Assembly: GCF_021390325.1 (NCBI RefSeq)
Contig: NZ_JAJUWU010000014.1
Coordinates: 1-64,000, forward strand
DNA length: 64,000 nt
Direction: 5' to 3'
Source of the DNA: Jiella avicenniae
GTDB lineage: Bacteria > Pseudomonadota > Alphaproteobacteria > Rhizobiales > Rhizobiaceae
Part shown: positions 27,330 to 36,907 of the stretch, piece after piece
Layout: each line of letters begins with the position of its first letter
Position numbering within the stretch: position 1 is the first letter of the stretch
Notes under the pieces: model-generated
What the model saw: the letters and a program-made list of their open reading frames with translations, nothing else
The model's database searches: none
Told to the model about the DNA's origin: nothing
Translations under genes and position numbers: made by a program

Positions 27330-28658
27330 TTGCTCCTCCTCAACGCCGCCATCATCTTCGCCCTCATTCTGTTGAACGGCTTTTTCGCCATGTCGGAACT
27401 CGCCGTGGTCTCGGCGAAGCGGAGGCGGCTGGAGCAGCTTGCCAGAGAAGGCCGGCACGGGGCGAAAGCGGCCCTGAAGCTCGCCGAAAGCCCGACCACC
27501 TTCCTCTCCTCGGTGCAGATCGGCATCACTCTCGTCGGAATCTTCGCCGGCGCCTTCGGCGGCTCGGTCTTCGCCAGCCCGCTGGCCGAGCTCATGCGGG
27601 ACTGGCCCGTGGTCGGCCCCGTCGCGGACGACGCCGCCTTCGTCCTCGTCGTCGTCGTCATCACCTATTTCTCGCTGGTCGTCGGCGAACTGGTGCCGAA
27701 GCGCTTCGCCCTGTCGCGGCCGGAAGCCGTCGCCTGCTTCGTCGCGCCGACGATGCGCCTGGTGGCGATGGTCGGCCGCCCGCTGGTCGCCCTGCTCGAA
27801 ATCTCGACGCGAACGCTGACGGCGGTCTTCGGCCTGACCGGGGACGAGAGCGACAAGGTGACCGAGGAGGACGTCAGGGCGATGATCGCCGAGGGGACGG
27901 AGACCGGCGTCTTCAAGGCGAAGGAGCGGGAGATGCTGGAAGGCGTGATCTCCATCGCCGACCGCAACGTCCGCTCGATCATGGTACCCCGGCCGGACGT
28001 CGACTGGGTGGCCGTCGACGATGCGCCGGACGAATCGCTCGACGAAATGGTCAAGACCGGCCACTCGCGCTACCCGGTGCTCGACACCGACGAGGATGCG
28101 GTGGTCGGCATCGTGCAGACCAAGGACATTCTCGAGCAGCAGCATGTCGGCGGCAAGGTCGCGCTCGCCGAGATCATCCGTCAGCCGCTCTACGTCAACG
28201 AGAGCATGCCGATCCTCAAGCTGCTCGAACGCTTTCGCGCCCATGGGGTGCACATGGCGATCGTCCTCGACGAATACGGCGCCTTCGAGGGCATCGCGAC
28301 GCCCCAGGACATTCTGGCCGCCATCGCCGGTTCGCTGCCCGAGGGCGGCGAGGACGAGGTGCCCGAAGCGGTGCTGCGCAAGGATGGATCTTGGCTGGTC
28401 GACGGATCGATGACGGTCGACCGGCTGGCGCTGAAGATCGACGAGCTGTCGTTCCCGGCCGAGCGCGAATACGAGACCGTGGCAGGCCTGGTGCTCGACC
28501 AGTTCGGGCACATTCCCGACATCGGCGAGCGGATCCAATATGCCGATTTCGAGATCGAGGTCGTCGATCTCGACGGCCGCCGCATCGACAAGCTGCTGTT
28601 CACCCGGCTGACCCGGCCGGAAGACGAAAACGAGGATGCGGCCGAAACCGGGGCGTGA
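27330..28658 (+). CDS. CorC/HlyC-family (CNNM) transporter protein with CBS pair
   Basis: A 442-residue membrane protein of the hemolysin C/CorC family, linked to magnesium or cobalt handling. The N-terminal DUF21/CNNM domain (about residues 1-190) has three to four membrane helices and the family block SELAVVSAKRRRLE near residue 21. The GELVPKRFAL segment follows the third helix. Two CBS domains (about 205-325, IMVPRPDVDWV to TPQDILAAI) and a CorC_HlyC domain (about 345-430, DGSWLVDGSMTVDRL) follow. No ATG precedes the first helix. The in-frame TTG at 27330 is the best start; the ATG at 27390 would cut the first helix. Confidence 0.9.
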   Translation: MLLLNAAIIFALILLNGFFAMSELAVVSAKRRRLEQLAREGRHGAKAALKLAESPTTFLSSVQIGITLVGIFAGAFGGSVFASPLAELMRDWPVVGPVADDAAFVLVVVVITYFSLVVGELVPKRFALSRPEAVACFVAPTMRLVAMVGRPLVALLEISTRTLTAVFGLTGDESDKVTEEDVRAMIAEGTETGVFKAKEREMLEGVISIADRNVRSIMVPRPDVDWVAVDDAPDESLDEMVKTGHSRYPVLDTDEDAVVGIVQTKDILEQQHVGGKVALAEIIRQPLYVNESMPILKLLERFRAHGVHMAIVLDEYGAFEGIATPQDILAAIAGSLPEGGEDEVPEAVLRKDGSWLVDGSMTVDRLALKIDELSFPAEREYETVAGLVLDQFGHIPDIGERIQYADFEIEVVDLDGRRIDKLLFTRLTRPEDENEDAAETGA

Positions 28659-28718
28659 CGGCCCGGCCGGACGCCGTTCGGCGGCGAAGCACCGCCGGAT
28701 CTGCAGCCTGAAACGGTT

Positions 28719-28747
28719 GCGGCCGGCCAGGGGGAGTGGCCGGCCGC
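28719..28747 (-). terminator. Perfect 10-bp hairpin between convergent genes
   Basis: GCGGCCGGCC at 28719-28728 pairs with GGCCGGCCGC at 28738-28747 around a 9-nt loop. It lies between the corC-like gene (plus) and the DUF1127 gene (minus), so it may serve both. No T-run is visible on either side. Confidence 0.5.
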
Positions 28748-28798
28748 GTGGAAGGGCTTCGGTTGCCGGCGGGGCGGACCTGCCGCCGGCCCGCGGGG

Positions 28799-29077
28799 TC
28801 AGCCTTCCAGAGTGCCGCGGCGGCGCTGCGCGGCGATCAGCGCCAGCTTGTAGCTCGGGTCCTCGCGCCACTCGGCATCGAGGGCGAGGGCGATGTCGTC
28901 ACGGCGGATGCCGATGTCCTTCAGCACGTAATCCGGCATGTCGGCGAGCCGATGGACCCGGCGACGATTGATCATGGTTTTGACGATCGCACGGGCGGCG
29001 GTGGCGAAGACGCGGGTTCCGGCGACGAAGCGGCCGGCGGCGGAATGGGTGGTCGTCTGTCTCGCAGTGATCGTCAT
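28799..29077 (-). CDS. DUF1127 domain small protein
   Basis: A 92-residue basic protein. Its centre (IVKTMINRRRVHRLADMPDYVLKDIGIRRDDI) is the DUF1127 motif, in which a short Arg-rich helix is followed by L-x-D-M-x-D-x-x-L-K-D-I-G. Short members of this family in alphaproteobacteria bind RNA and affect phosphate and carbon metabolism, with longer forms less studied. AGGAGA lies before the ATG at 29077. It is transcribed away from a LysR gene with 184 bp between starts, an arrangement seen often in Hyphomicrobiales, so the regulator probably controls it. Confidence 0.88.
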   Translation of the reverse strand: MTITARQTTTHSAAGRFVAGTRVFATAARAIVKTMINRRRVHRLADMPDYVLKDIGIRRDDIALALDAEWREDPSYKLALIAAQRRRGTLEG

Positions 29078-29177
29078 GGCTTGATCTCCTTTCGCAGCCA
29101 TAAGTCGGGAAAAAGCGGGGCCGCGCCTTCCGCCGCGTGAAGCGACGGGCAGCAGCGACCCCCGAATTGTTCCTGAC

Positions 29178-29224
29178 TTGATCACCATACGTCTGCGATA
29201 TTGATCACACCAACGAATGTTCGT
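29178..29224. promoter_or_regulatory. Candidate LysR operator: direct repeats and inverted repeat
   Basis: TTGATCAC occurs twice (29178-29185 and 29201-29208), spaced 23 bp start to start, about two helical turns. An inverted repeat ACGAA-TG-TTCGT lies at 29213-29224. All are within the divergent DUF1127/LysR promoter region, as expected for LysR autoregulation. Confidence 0.45.
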
Positions 29225-29261
29225 AATGTATGGGATCAGTTTTCTTCATAGGTTACCCCGC

Positions 29262-30221
29262 ATGGTCTCTCCGCTCGACCTCGACCAGCTCCGCACCTTC
29301 GTCGCCATCGTCGACACCGGCAGCTTCACCAAGGCGGCCGAGGACGTGTTCAAGACCCAGTCCGCCGTGTCGATGCAGATCCGCCGGCTGGAGGAGCGGC
29401 TCGGCGCCTCGCTGTTCGAGCGCAACGGGCGGTCGATCCTTCTGACCGACGCCGGCTCGCGCCTGCTCGCCTATGCGCGGCGGATGCTGACCCTCAGCCA
29501 GGAGACGCTGTCGGCCTTCGACCAGCAGGCCATGCAGGGCCAGGTGCGGATCGGCCTGCCGGACGATTACGCCGAGCGCTTCCTGCCGGAGATCCTCGCC
29601 CGCTTCACCCGCTCCAATCCCCTCGTCGAACTGCAGATCGCCTGCGAGCCGTCGTCCAATCTCGCCGACCACGTCGACAAGGGACGGCTCGACGTCGCCC
29701 TCGTCGCCGACTGCACGATCAGCCAGGTGGTGCCCGAGATCGTCCGGCGCGAGCCCCTGCATTTCATGACCTCGGCGGCCCACGACGTGCATGAGGAGGA
29801 GGTGCTGCCGCTGGCCCTCGGCCGGCCGAACTGCTGTTGGCGCGCCGAGGGGTTGAAGGCGCTCGACGATGCGGGCCGGCGCTACAAGGTGCTGTTCTCG
29901 TCGTGGTCGGCGCAGATCGTCGCCTCGGCCGTCCTCGCCGGGCTCGCCGTCGGCGTCCTGCCCGAATGCGCGCTGCGGCCGGGCATGCGGGTGCTCGGCG
30001 CGTCGGACGGCTTTCCGCTGCTCAAAGACAACGAGATCGGCGTCATTCGCGCCCGCAACGCCGAAAGCCAGGTCGTCACCGCCCTCGTCGACCACATCCG
30101 CGACAGCCTCGCCAACCTGCCGCCGTCGGAGATGGCGGCCAAGCCCTCGCACCTTCCCGACACGCGACTGGTCCGGCCGCAGCGGCCGAGGCCGGCCCGG
30201 ATGGGCGTCGCCGCGGAGTAG
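29262..30221 (+). CDS. LysR-family transcriptional regulator (LrhA-like)
   Basis: A 319-residue LysR regulator. The N-terminal winged helix-turn-helix (DLDQLRTFVAIVDTGSFTKA followed by QSAVSMQIRRLEERLG) spans about residues 4-64. A periplasmic-binding-like effector domain follows (about 93-290, QVRIGLPDDYAERFLPEILA onwards). The SMQIRRLEE helix and overall pattern resemble the LrhA/HexA subgroup, which in other bacteria controls motility and surface properties. I chose the ATG at 29262 because the domain begins there, as in most family members. An in-frame ATG at 29217 would add 15 residues. Divergent to the DUF1127 gene, with candidate operator repeats between them. Confidence 0.92.
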   Translation: MVSPLDLDQLRTFVAIVDTGSFTKAAEDVFKTQSAVSMQIRRLEERLGASLFERNGRSILLTDAGSRLLAYARRMLTLSQETLSAFDQQAMQGQVRIGLPDDYAERFLPEILARFTRSNPLVELQIACEPSSNLADHVDKGRLDVALVADCTISQVVPEIVRREPLHFMTSAAHDVHEEEVLPLALGRPNCCWRAEGLKALDDAGRRYKVLFSSWSAQIVASAVLAGLAVGVLPECALRPGMRVLGASDGFPLLKDNEIGVIRARNAESQVVTALVDHIRDSLANLPPSEMAAKPSHLPDTRLVRPQRPRPARMGVAAE

Positions 30222-30311
30222 CGGAGGCGCGACGGCTATCGGCACTCACGGCCGTGGACCACTTCGTGCCGGCCCGAAGATGCTCCGGGTGCCGAGGAGA
30301 CAGCCCAGCAC

Positions 30312-30330
30312 CGCCGAGCGAAGCTCGGCG
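30312..30330 (+). terminator. 8-bp hairpin with GAA loop after the LysR gene
   Basis: CGCCGAGC at 30312-30319 pairs perfectly with GCTCGGCG at 30323-30330. It lies about 90 bp after the LysR stop in an otherwise gene-free 291-bp gap before xseA. No T-run follows. Confidence 0.35.
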
Positions 30331-30512
30331 TCGGCGAAATCGGCATCCTCGCCATTGGCTCCGTCGAACCTCCCTCCGAGGGTTTCCTCCTGACTATCGC
30401 GGCCGCGCCCGGGAACAACGCGACGCCGTGATCTCCTCGCGCAGCGCCCATGCCGCGGCTTTGCGCGCGCGGAGACTTGCCGGCGCCGCGCCCCGACCCC
30501 ACACTGACGGCC

Positions 30513-32126
30513 ATGAGCCTCCTCACCGAATCGATCCCGCAGAGCAATGTCGGCGAATACACGGTGTCGGAGATCTCCGGCGCGCTGAAGCGCACCGTCG
30601 AGGAGACCTTCGGCCATGTGCGCATCCGCGGCGAGGTCTCCGGCTATCGCGGGCCGCACTCCTCCGGCCACGCCTATTTCTGCCTGAAGGACGACCGGGC
30701 GCGGATCGACGCGGTGATCTGGCGGACGAGCTTTTCCAAGCTCGCCTTCAAGCCGGAGGAAGGCCTCGAGGTCATCGCCACGGGAAGGCTCACCACCTAT
30801 CCGAACTCGTCGAAATACCAGGTGGTCATCGAGGCGATCGAGCCGGCCGGCGCCGGCGCCCTGATGGCGCTCCTCAACGAGCGGCGGCTGAAGCTCGAAG
30901 CCGAAGGCCTCTTCGCCGGCGAGCGCAAGCGCCGCCTGCCCTTCCTGCCACGGGTCATCGGCGTCGTCACCTCGCCGACCGGCGCCGTCATCCGCGACAT
31001 CGTCCATCGCATCTCCGACCGCTTCCCGGTGCATGTGCTGGTCTGGCCTGTGCGGGTGCAGGGGGAGACGAGCGGCGCTGAGGTGTCGGCGGCGATCGAA
31101 GGTTTCAACGCCATCGCGGCCGGCGGCAAAGTGCCGCGACCGGACGTCCTCATCGTCGCGCGCGGCGGCGGCAGCCTCGAAGACCTCTGGGGCTTCAACG
31201 ACGAGGCGGTGGTGCGCGCCGCCGCAGGCTCGGAAATTCCGCTGATCTCGGCGGTCGGCCACGAGACCGACTGGACGCTGATCGACCATGCCGCCGACGT
31301 CCGCGCGCCGACCCCGACGGGCGCCGCCGAAATGGCGGTGCCGGTGCGCGCCGAATTGTTGGCGCAGATCGCCAGCCACAATGCGCGGCTCTCGGGGGCG
31401 ATCTCGCGCCGGCTCGACCAGGAGAAGAAGGGTCTTGCCGCGCTCGCCCGGGCGATGCCCGGCATCGACGCGCTGCTCGAACAGCCGCGCCGGCGGCTCG
31501 ACGAGGCGACGACGGGGCTCGCCGGCAATCTCCGCCACGCGGTCGGCGAAAAGCGGCGGCTGTTCGCCGGCGCTTCGGCGAGGCTCGTGCCCGCGACGCT
31601 GGAGGCCTCGCTCCGGGACAAACGGTCGACGCTGCGCCATCATGCCGTCCATGCCGATCACGGCATGCGGGTGCGGCTCGACGCGGCGCGGCGGCGCTTC
31701 GACCGTGTGGCGGCGGATCTGAAGCCTCACACGCTGAAGGCGCGAAGCGAAGCGGCCCGGCTGTCGCTCGTCCAACTGTCCGAGCGCCTCGAACGGACCG
31801 AGGCGCAGGAGCGCGCCCGTCGCCGCCAGCGGGTGGACAATGCCTGGCGGCTGGCGTCGAGCCTGTCGCCCCTCAATGTACTGGAGCGGGGTTACGCGAT
31901 CGTCCGCGACGAGGCGGAGCACGCCTTGACGCGGGCGGACGAGCTTTCCGCCGGCATGGCGGTGACGCTGGAATTTGCCGGTCGTCAGCGTCGCGGCGCC
32001 GTGGTCACCGACGGCGAGGCCGCGCCGCCGTCCTCGCCGCGCTCCGCGGCCCCGGTGCCGGCTCGGCCGAAGCCGCGCAAACCCCGCGCAAAGCCCCCGG
32101 CCGAAGGCCAGGGCTCCCTGTTCTGA
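30513..32126 (+). CDS. xseA: Exodeoxyribonuclease VII large subunit
   Basis: The catalytic subunit of exonuclease VII, a single-strand-specific nuclease acting from both ends in repair and recombination. The 537-residue protein has an N-terminal OB-fold for ssDNA ([20 protein letters not shown], about residues 38-57). The nuclease core is marked by [29 protein letters not shown] and [13 protein letters not shown] long helical stretch (about 285-450) binds the small subunit XseB. The C-terminal ~40 residues are Pro/Ala/Lys-rich. xseB is not in this window. The ATG at 30513 gives the usual beginning of rhizobial XseA. Confidence 0.95.
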   Translation: MSLLTESIPQSNVGEYTVSEISGALKRTVEETFGHVRIRGEVSGYRGPHSSGHAYFCLKDDRARIDAVIWRTSFSKLAFKPEEGLEVIATGRLTTYPNSSKYQVVIEAIEPAGAGALMALLNERRLKLEAEGLFAGERKRRLPFLPRVIGVVTSPTGAVIRDIVHRISDRFPVHVLVWPVRVQGETSGAEVSAAIEGFNAIAAGGKVPRPDVLIVARGGGSLEDLWGFNDEAVVRAAAGSEIPLISAVGHETDWTLIDHAADVRAPTPTGAAEMAVPVRAELLAQIASHNARLSGAISRRLDQEKKGLAALARAMPGIDALLEQPRRRLDEATTGLAGNLRHAVGEKRRLFAGASARLVPATLEASLRDKRSTLRHHAVHADHGMRVRLDAARRRFDRVAADLKPHTLKARSEAARLSLVQLSERLERTEAQERARRRQRVDNAWRLASSLSPLNVLERGYAIVRDEAEHALTRADELSAGMAVTLEFAGRQRRGAVVTDGEAAPPSSPRSAAPVPARPKPRKPRAKPPAEGQGSLF

Positions 32127-32311
32127 GGCGCGAGCGCCCCCAGGGGCGAGGCACGGTCGTCGCTCTTTCAGGCTATCGTCGCGGCGGCCGCGGGCGCTCG
32201 TCCCGCTGACACGGTTCGTTACAGATCGATACCAGCCGCGCATGGAAGCGATCGGCGCGAACGTCTATCTTTCCGGTCGTCCCGAAGATGCCGACGAGTG
32301 TGTGCGCGCCG

Positions 32312-33508
32312 ATGAGATTCCTTGCGAGCAGATGGAGCCTTTTGTCCGTCGTGGCCCTGGCGAGCGTCGTGGTCGTTGCCGGCTCGATCGACTTTTCCCG
32401 AAAGCACGGCGACCGGGAAGCCGCCGCCGACACGCCGGCGATTGCCGCCAGCGCCGATGCCCAGCCGGCGAGCCTCACCGTCACCACCGACACGGTGCGC
32501 CGTGACGCGCTCGGCCAGACGGTCGTCGGCAACGGCATCGTCGCCGCTCATCGCGAGGTCGTCGTCGGATCGGAGGCGACGGGCCTCCGCCTCACCGACG
32601 TCCTGGTGAAGCAGGGCGATCATGTCGAAGCGGGACAGGTGATCGCGCGGCTCGACGGCGCCCTCCTTGACGCCCAGATCGCCGAACAGGACGCTGCGAT
32701 CGACAGCGCCAGGGCGACGCTCGCCAATGCCGTCTCGACCAGCGAGCGCAGCCAGCGGCTGGTGAAATCCGGCACCATTTCGAAGGAGACGGCCGAGCAG
32801 AACGCCACCACCGTCGCCACCGCCCGCGCCGCCCTCGCCCAGGCCGAAGCCGCCCGGAAGACCCTCGACGTCCAGCGCGGCCGCACCGAAATCCGCGCGC
32901 CCTTCGCCGGCATCGTCTCGGCGCGCCCCGCAGTCCCCGGCATCATCGTCCAGGCGTCGACCGAGATCGCCCAGATCCAGGAGAACGGCGCGCTGGAGGC
33001 GCGGATCGACCTGCCCGAACACACCGTCTCCACCCTCCGGCCGGGCAGCGACGCGGTCGTCACCGCCCCCGACGGCAGCCGGATCGCCGCGACGCTCGGC
33101 TCGATCGACGAAGTCCTCGACACCGACACCCACCTCGCCCTCGTCGTCATCCCGCTGCCGGCGGAAGCCGGACTGAAGGCCGGCATGTTCGTCACCGCGA
33201 CGATCGCCGCCGGCGGCGCCGAGAGCCTGACGGTCGCCGATCGGGCGCTCACCTGGCAGGAAGGCAGGACCGCGGTCTTCCGCGTCGGCGCCGACGATAC
33301 GGTCGCAGCCGTGCCCGTCGAGGTGGGCCCACGCAGCGAAGGCCGAGTCGCCGTTGCCGGCGATCTCGCCCCCGGCGACCGGGTCGTGACCAGCGGCGCC
33401 GGCTTCCTGCAGGACGGCAACAAGGTGCGGCTCGTCACGAAGCAGGCCTCAAGCGAGGGGCAGGCCTCGAGCGAGGGGCAGGCTTCGAGCGAGGGGGAGC
33501 CCCGGTGA
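32312..33508 (+). CDS. RND efflux periplasmic adaptor (membrane fusion protein)
   Basis: A HlyD/AcrA-type adaptor linking an inner-membrane RND pump to an outer-membrane channel. It has an N-terminal membrane anchor (SLLSVVALASVVVVAGS). The lipoyl-like half motif VVVGSEATGLRLTDVLVKQG is followed by a coiled-coil hairpin (about 115-170), the second lipoyl half GRTEIRAPFAGIVSARPAVPG, and a beta-barrel/MPD region. The start could be 32288 (eight residues more); neither ATG has a good ribosome binding site. The C-terminus carries three copies of QASSEG from an 18-bp tandem repeat. The stop overlaps the permease start (GTGA at 33505-33508). Confidence 0.92.
   Translation: MRFLASRWSLLSVVALASVVVVAGSIDFSRKHGDREAAADTPAIAASADAQPASLTVTTDTVRRDALGQTVVGNGIVAAHREVVVGSEATGLRLTDVLVKQGDHVEAGQVIARLDGALLDAQIAEQDAAIDSARATLANAVSTSERSQRLVKSGTISKETAEQNATTVATARAALAQAEAARKTLDVQRGRTEIRAPFAGIVSARPAVPGIIVQASTEIAQIQENGALEARIDLPEHTVSTLRPGSDAVVTAPDGSRIAATLGSIDEVLDTDTHLALVVIPLPAEAGLKAGMFVTATIAAGGAESLTVADRALTWQEGRTAVFRVGADDTVAAVPVEVGPRSEGRVAVAGDLAPGDRVVTSGAGFLQDGNKVRLVTKQASSEGQASSEGQASSEGEPR
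33443..33496 (+). repeat. 18-bp tandem repeat, three copies, in the adaptor gene end
   Basis: Three consecutive 18-bp units (33443-33460, 33461-33478, 33479-33496) differ only at one or two positions (CTCAAG, CTCGAG, TTCGAG). They encode QASSEG three times at the C-terminus of the adaptor and end 8 bp before the permease start codon. Unit length is a multiple of three, so copy-number change would not shift the frame. Confidence 0.9.
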
Positions 33509-36500
33509 AGAACATTTCCGCCTGGGCGATCCGCCATCCGCTGCCGACCATCGTCTTGTTCCTGGCGTTGGCGATCTCCGGCGCCTGGGGCTTCATGCAG
33601 CTTCGCGTCAACAACATGCCGGACATCGACTTTCCGATGGTCCGGGTGACGATCACCCAGACCGGCGCCTCGCCGACGGAAATCGAGACCCAGGTCACCG
33701 ACCTCGTCGAAAACGCCGTCGCCTCGATCTCCAACGTCGAGAGCGTCACCTCGACGATCAGCGAAGGCTCGTCGGTCACGGCGATCGAATTCGAACTCGG
33801 CACCGAACTCATCGAGGCGACGGACGACGTCCAGAACGCCATCGACGGCATCCGGAGCCAGCTCCCCGACGCGGCCGAGACGCCGATCGTCTCCCGTGTC
33901 CAGGCCGGCGACAACGCCATCCTGACCTATGTCGTCGATGCGCCCGGCATGAAGCCCGACGATTTGTCCTGGTATGTCGACGACGCCCTCTCGAAAGCGC
34001 TGCTCGCCGTCGACGGCGTCTCGAAGATCGAACGCTCGGGCGGCGTCAACCGGGCGATCCTGGTCAAGCTCGATCCGGCCCGGATCGATGCCTACGGCAC
34101 CACCGTCGGCGCGGTGACGACGACGCTCGCGGCACAGAACCTCAACCAGGCCGGCGGCCGCACGGTGATCGGCGGCACCGAACAGTCGGTGCGCACCCTC
34201 GGCAGCGCCGGCTCGATCGCCGAACTCGCCGAGACGCCCATCGCCATCGGCTCCGGCAAGTCGGTCCGCCTCTCCGATCTCGGCCAGATCGTCGACGGCT
34301 GGGAAGAGCCGCGCAACCGCGCCCGGCTGGACGGCAAGGAGGTCGTCAGCTTCCAGGTCTACAGCGCCAAGGGTTCGAGCCAGATCGGCGTGACGAAGGC
34401 GGTGCGCGCCGCGGTGAAGGCGATCGACGCGAAGAACCGGGACGTGAGCTTTTCGGAGGTCACGTCGTCCTCCGACTTCGTCGAGGAGAGCTACGACGCG
34501 GCACTGGAAGCCCTGTGGCTCGGCGCACTGCTGGCCGTCGGCGTCGTCTTCCTGTTCCTGCGCGATCTGCGCGCCACCATCGTCGCCGCGACGGCCCTGC
34601 CGATGTCGCTGATCCCGACCTTCTTCGTGATGGCCTGGCTCGACCTGTCGCTCAACAACATCACCCTCCTCGCCCTTTCGCTGGTCGTCGGCATTCTCGT
34701 CGACGACGCCATCGTCGAGATCGAGAACATCGTCCGGCACATGCGCGAAAGCGGCAAGAGCGCCTATGAGGCGGCGATCGAGGCGGCCGACGAGATCGGC
34801 CTCGCGGTCGTCGCGACGACGGCGACCATCGTCGCGGTGTTCCTGCCCGTCGCCTTCATGCCGGGCATTCCGGGCAAGCTGTTCGTCTCCTTCGCCATCG
34901 CCGTCTGCGTCTCGGTCGCCTTCTCGCTGATCGTCGCCCGGCTGCTGACGCCGCTGATGGGCGCCTATCTGGTGAAGGCCGGCAGCGGCCACGGCGAAGA
35001 CGACGCGCCGCGCTGGGTTCCGGCCTATCTCGCCGTGTTGCGGCAGGCCCTGCGGTTCCGCTGGCTGACGGCGCTTCTCGGCATCGCCTTCTTCGCCGGC
35101 TCGGTCTATGTGGCGATCGGGCTGCCGACCGAGTTCATGCCCGCCTCCGACCGCGGCCGGTCCCTCGTCTCGGTCGAACTCGTCCCCGGCTCGACGCTCG
35201 AAGAGACCGACGCCGTGGTAAAACGGGTCGGCGCCATCCTGCAGAAGCAGCCGGAGGTCAAAAGCGTCTTCGCCTCGATCGGCACGGCCTCCGAAGGCGG
35301 CGGCGGCCCGCAGCGAACGACGACGGCAAGCGTCAATTCGGCGACGGTGACCGCCAATCTCGTCGCCCGCGACGCGCGCGACGGCTCCCAGCAGGAATTC
35401 GAGAAACGGCTCGCCGGCGCCTTCGACGGCATTGCCGGCGCGCGGATCCAGTTCGGCGCCGACAACCAGTCGGGCTCGAAGGTCAAGATCACGCTTGCCG
35501 GAGCCGACAGCGAGAAACTGTCGGATACCGCCAACGAACTCGCCGCCGATATGCGCGCGGTGCCGGGCCTCCTCAATCCGATCTCCGACGCGGCCGCCGC
35601 CAAGCCCGAACTCGTCGTCAGGCCGGACAAGCAGCGCATGGCCGAACTCGGCATCACGGCGAGCGACGTCGCCAGGCTTTTGTCGGTCGCCACCATCGGC
35701 GCCAACGACGCCGCGCTCGCCAAATACGGCCTCGGCGATCGGCAGGTCTACATCGTCCCGACGCTGACCGACGATGCCAGGGGCGACCTCGACCGGATCG
35801 AGGCGCTGAAGATCGCGGGCAGCTTCGGCACGGTGCCGCTCGGCGCCATCGCGCGCTTCGAATTCGGCGCCGGCCCGACGACGATCACCCATTACGGCGG
35901 CGACCGCACGGCCAGCATCGAGGCCGAACTCTCCGGCCTGACGCTCGGCGAGGCGCAACGGGCGATCGCCGCCCTTCCCGCCATGAAGAACCTGCCCGAT
36001 GGGATCTACGAAAAGGCCCAGGGCGACACCAAGCGGATGAACGAGATGTTCTCCGGCTTCGAAATGGCGATGGCGACCGGCGTCCTGCTGATGTTCGCGA
36101 CGCTGGCGCTGCTGTTCAACTCCTTCCTGCAGCCGGTCACCATCCTCACCGCTTTGCCGCTGTCGATCGGCGGCGCCTTCGGCTTCCTCTGGCTGACGGG
36201 TTCGTCCGTGGCGATTTCGGTGCTGATCGGCGTGCTTCTGCTGATGGGCATCGCGGCGAAGAACTCGATCCTTCTGGTCGAATACGCCATCGTCGCCCGG
36301 CGCGGCGGACAGGACCGGTTCGGCGCCCTGATGGACGCGGCGAAGAAGCGCGCCCGGCCGATCGTCATGACCTCGATCGCCATGGGCGCCGGCATGGCGC
36401 CGCTGGCGCTCGGCCTCGGCGCCGACGCCGAGACGCGGGCGCCGATGGCGATCGCGGTGATCGGCGGCCTCGTCTCCTCGACGCTGCTCTCGCTTGTCTA

Positions 36501-36645
36501 CGTGCCGGTGGTCTATACGATCATGGACGATCTGGAGCGGGTGCTCGGCCGCTGGCTCGGCAGGCTCTTGCCGCGGGAGGAAGGCGCGTCTACGCTGCCT
36601 GTCCCAACGGACGCGGCAAGCGGCTCGAATGAAGGTTTCGTATGA
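33505..36645 (+). CDS. RND-family efflux permease (HAE1-like)
   Basis: A proton-driven inner-membrane exporter of the AcrB/MdtB type, 1046 residues, the usual length. It has the twelve-helix pattern: helix 1 at residues 12-31, helices 2-6 in about 333-490, helices 8-12 in about 840-1025. The conserved helix 4 charge pair region is GILVDDAIVEIENI, and the APMAIAVIGGLVSSTLLSL ending is typical. The GTG start overlaps the adaptor stop, so the two are coupled. No outer-membrane channel gene follows, so a TolC-like protein from elsewhere must complete the pump. Substrate is unknown. The last 17 bp overlap the next gene. Confidence 0.95.
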   Translation: MKNISAWAIRHPLPTIVLFLALAISGAWGFMQLRVNNMPDIDFPMVRVTITQTGASPTEIETQVTDLVENAVASISNVESVTSTISEGSSVTAIEFELGTELIEATDDVQNAIDGIRSQLPDAAETPIVSRVQAGDNAILTYVVDAPGMKPDDLSWYVDDALSKALLAVDGVSKIERSGGVNRAILVKLDPARIDAYGTTVGAVTTTLAAQNLNQAGGRTVIGGTEQSVRTLGSAGSIAELAETPIAIGSGKSVRLSDLGQIVDGWEEPRNRARLDGKEVVSFQVYSAKGSSQIGVTKAVRAAVKAIDAKNRDVSFSEVTSSSDFVEESYDAALEALWLGALLAVGVVFLFLRDLRATIVAATALPMSLIPTFFVMAWLDLSLNNITLLALSLVVGILVDDAIVEIENIVRHMRESGKSAYEAAIEAADEIGLAVVATTATIVAVFLPVAFMPGIPGKLFVSFAIAVCVSVAFSLIVARLLTPLMGAYLVKAGSGHGEDDAPRWVPAYLAVLRQALRFRWLTALLGIAFFAGSVYVAIGLPTEFMPASDRGRSLVSVELVPGSTLEETDAVVKRVGAILQKQPEVKSVFASIGTASEGGGGPQRTTTASVNSATVTANLVARDARDGSQQEFEKRLAGAFDGIAGARIQFGADNQSGSKVKITLAGADSEKLSDTANELAADMRAVPGLLNPISDAAAAKPELVVRPDKQRMAELGITASDVARLLSVATIGANDAALAKYGLGDRQVYIVPTLTDDARGDLDRIEALKIAGSFGTVPLGAIARFEFGAGPTTITHYGGDRTASIEAELSGLTLGEAQRAIAALPAMKNLPDGIYEKAQGDTKRMNEMFSGFEMAMATGVLLMFATLALLFNSFLQPVTILTALPLSIGGAFGFLWLTGSSVAISVLIGVLLLMGIAAKNSILLVEYAIVARRGGQDRFGALMDAAKKRARPIVMTSIAMGAGMAPLALGLGADAETRAPMAIAVIGGLVSSTLLSLVYVPVVYTIMDDLERVLGRWLGRLLPREEGASTLPVPTDAASGSNEGFV

Positions 36646-36907
36646 TGCCGCGAAGCGGTCGCTGACCTTAAACCTTCGCGGACTGGACTTCGAAGATGCG
36701 GCTCAGATCTTCGAAGGGCCGACGCTGACGATCGCGGACGACAGACGCGACTATGGCGAGCCGCGATTCCAGACTTATGGTCTGTTCGAGAACCGTCTCG
36801 TCATGATCGTCTGGACCCCGCGGCCCCCTGCGCGCCATGTGATTTCGATGAGGCATTGCCATGAACGGGAAGCCCGAAAAGTCCGACCGCGACTGGATCG
36901 ACCCTGA
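36629..36907 (+). CDS. brnT: BrnT-like toxin
   Basis: A 92-residue protein with the BrnT fold pattern (a RelE-related ribonuclease toxin): MKVSYDAAKRSLTLNLRGLD, then FEDAAQIFEGP, a DRRDYGEPRF segment, the strand NRLVMIVWTPR and the final ISMRHCHEREARKV. Typical BrnT proteins have a KHG motif where this one reads LRG, so it is divergent and might be weakened. Its start lies 17 bp inside the 3' end of the RND permease gene and it overlaps the antitoxin by 47 bp, giving the toxin-first order characteristic of brnTA. Confidence 0.8.
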   Translation: MKVSYDAAKRSLTLNLRGLDFEDAAQIFEGPTLTIADDRRDYGEPRFQTYGLFENRLVMIVWTPRPPARHVISMRHCHEREARKVRPRLDRP

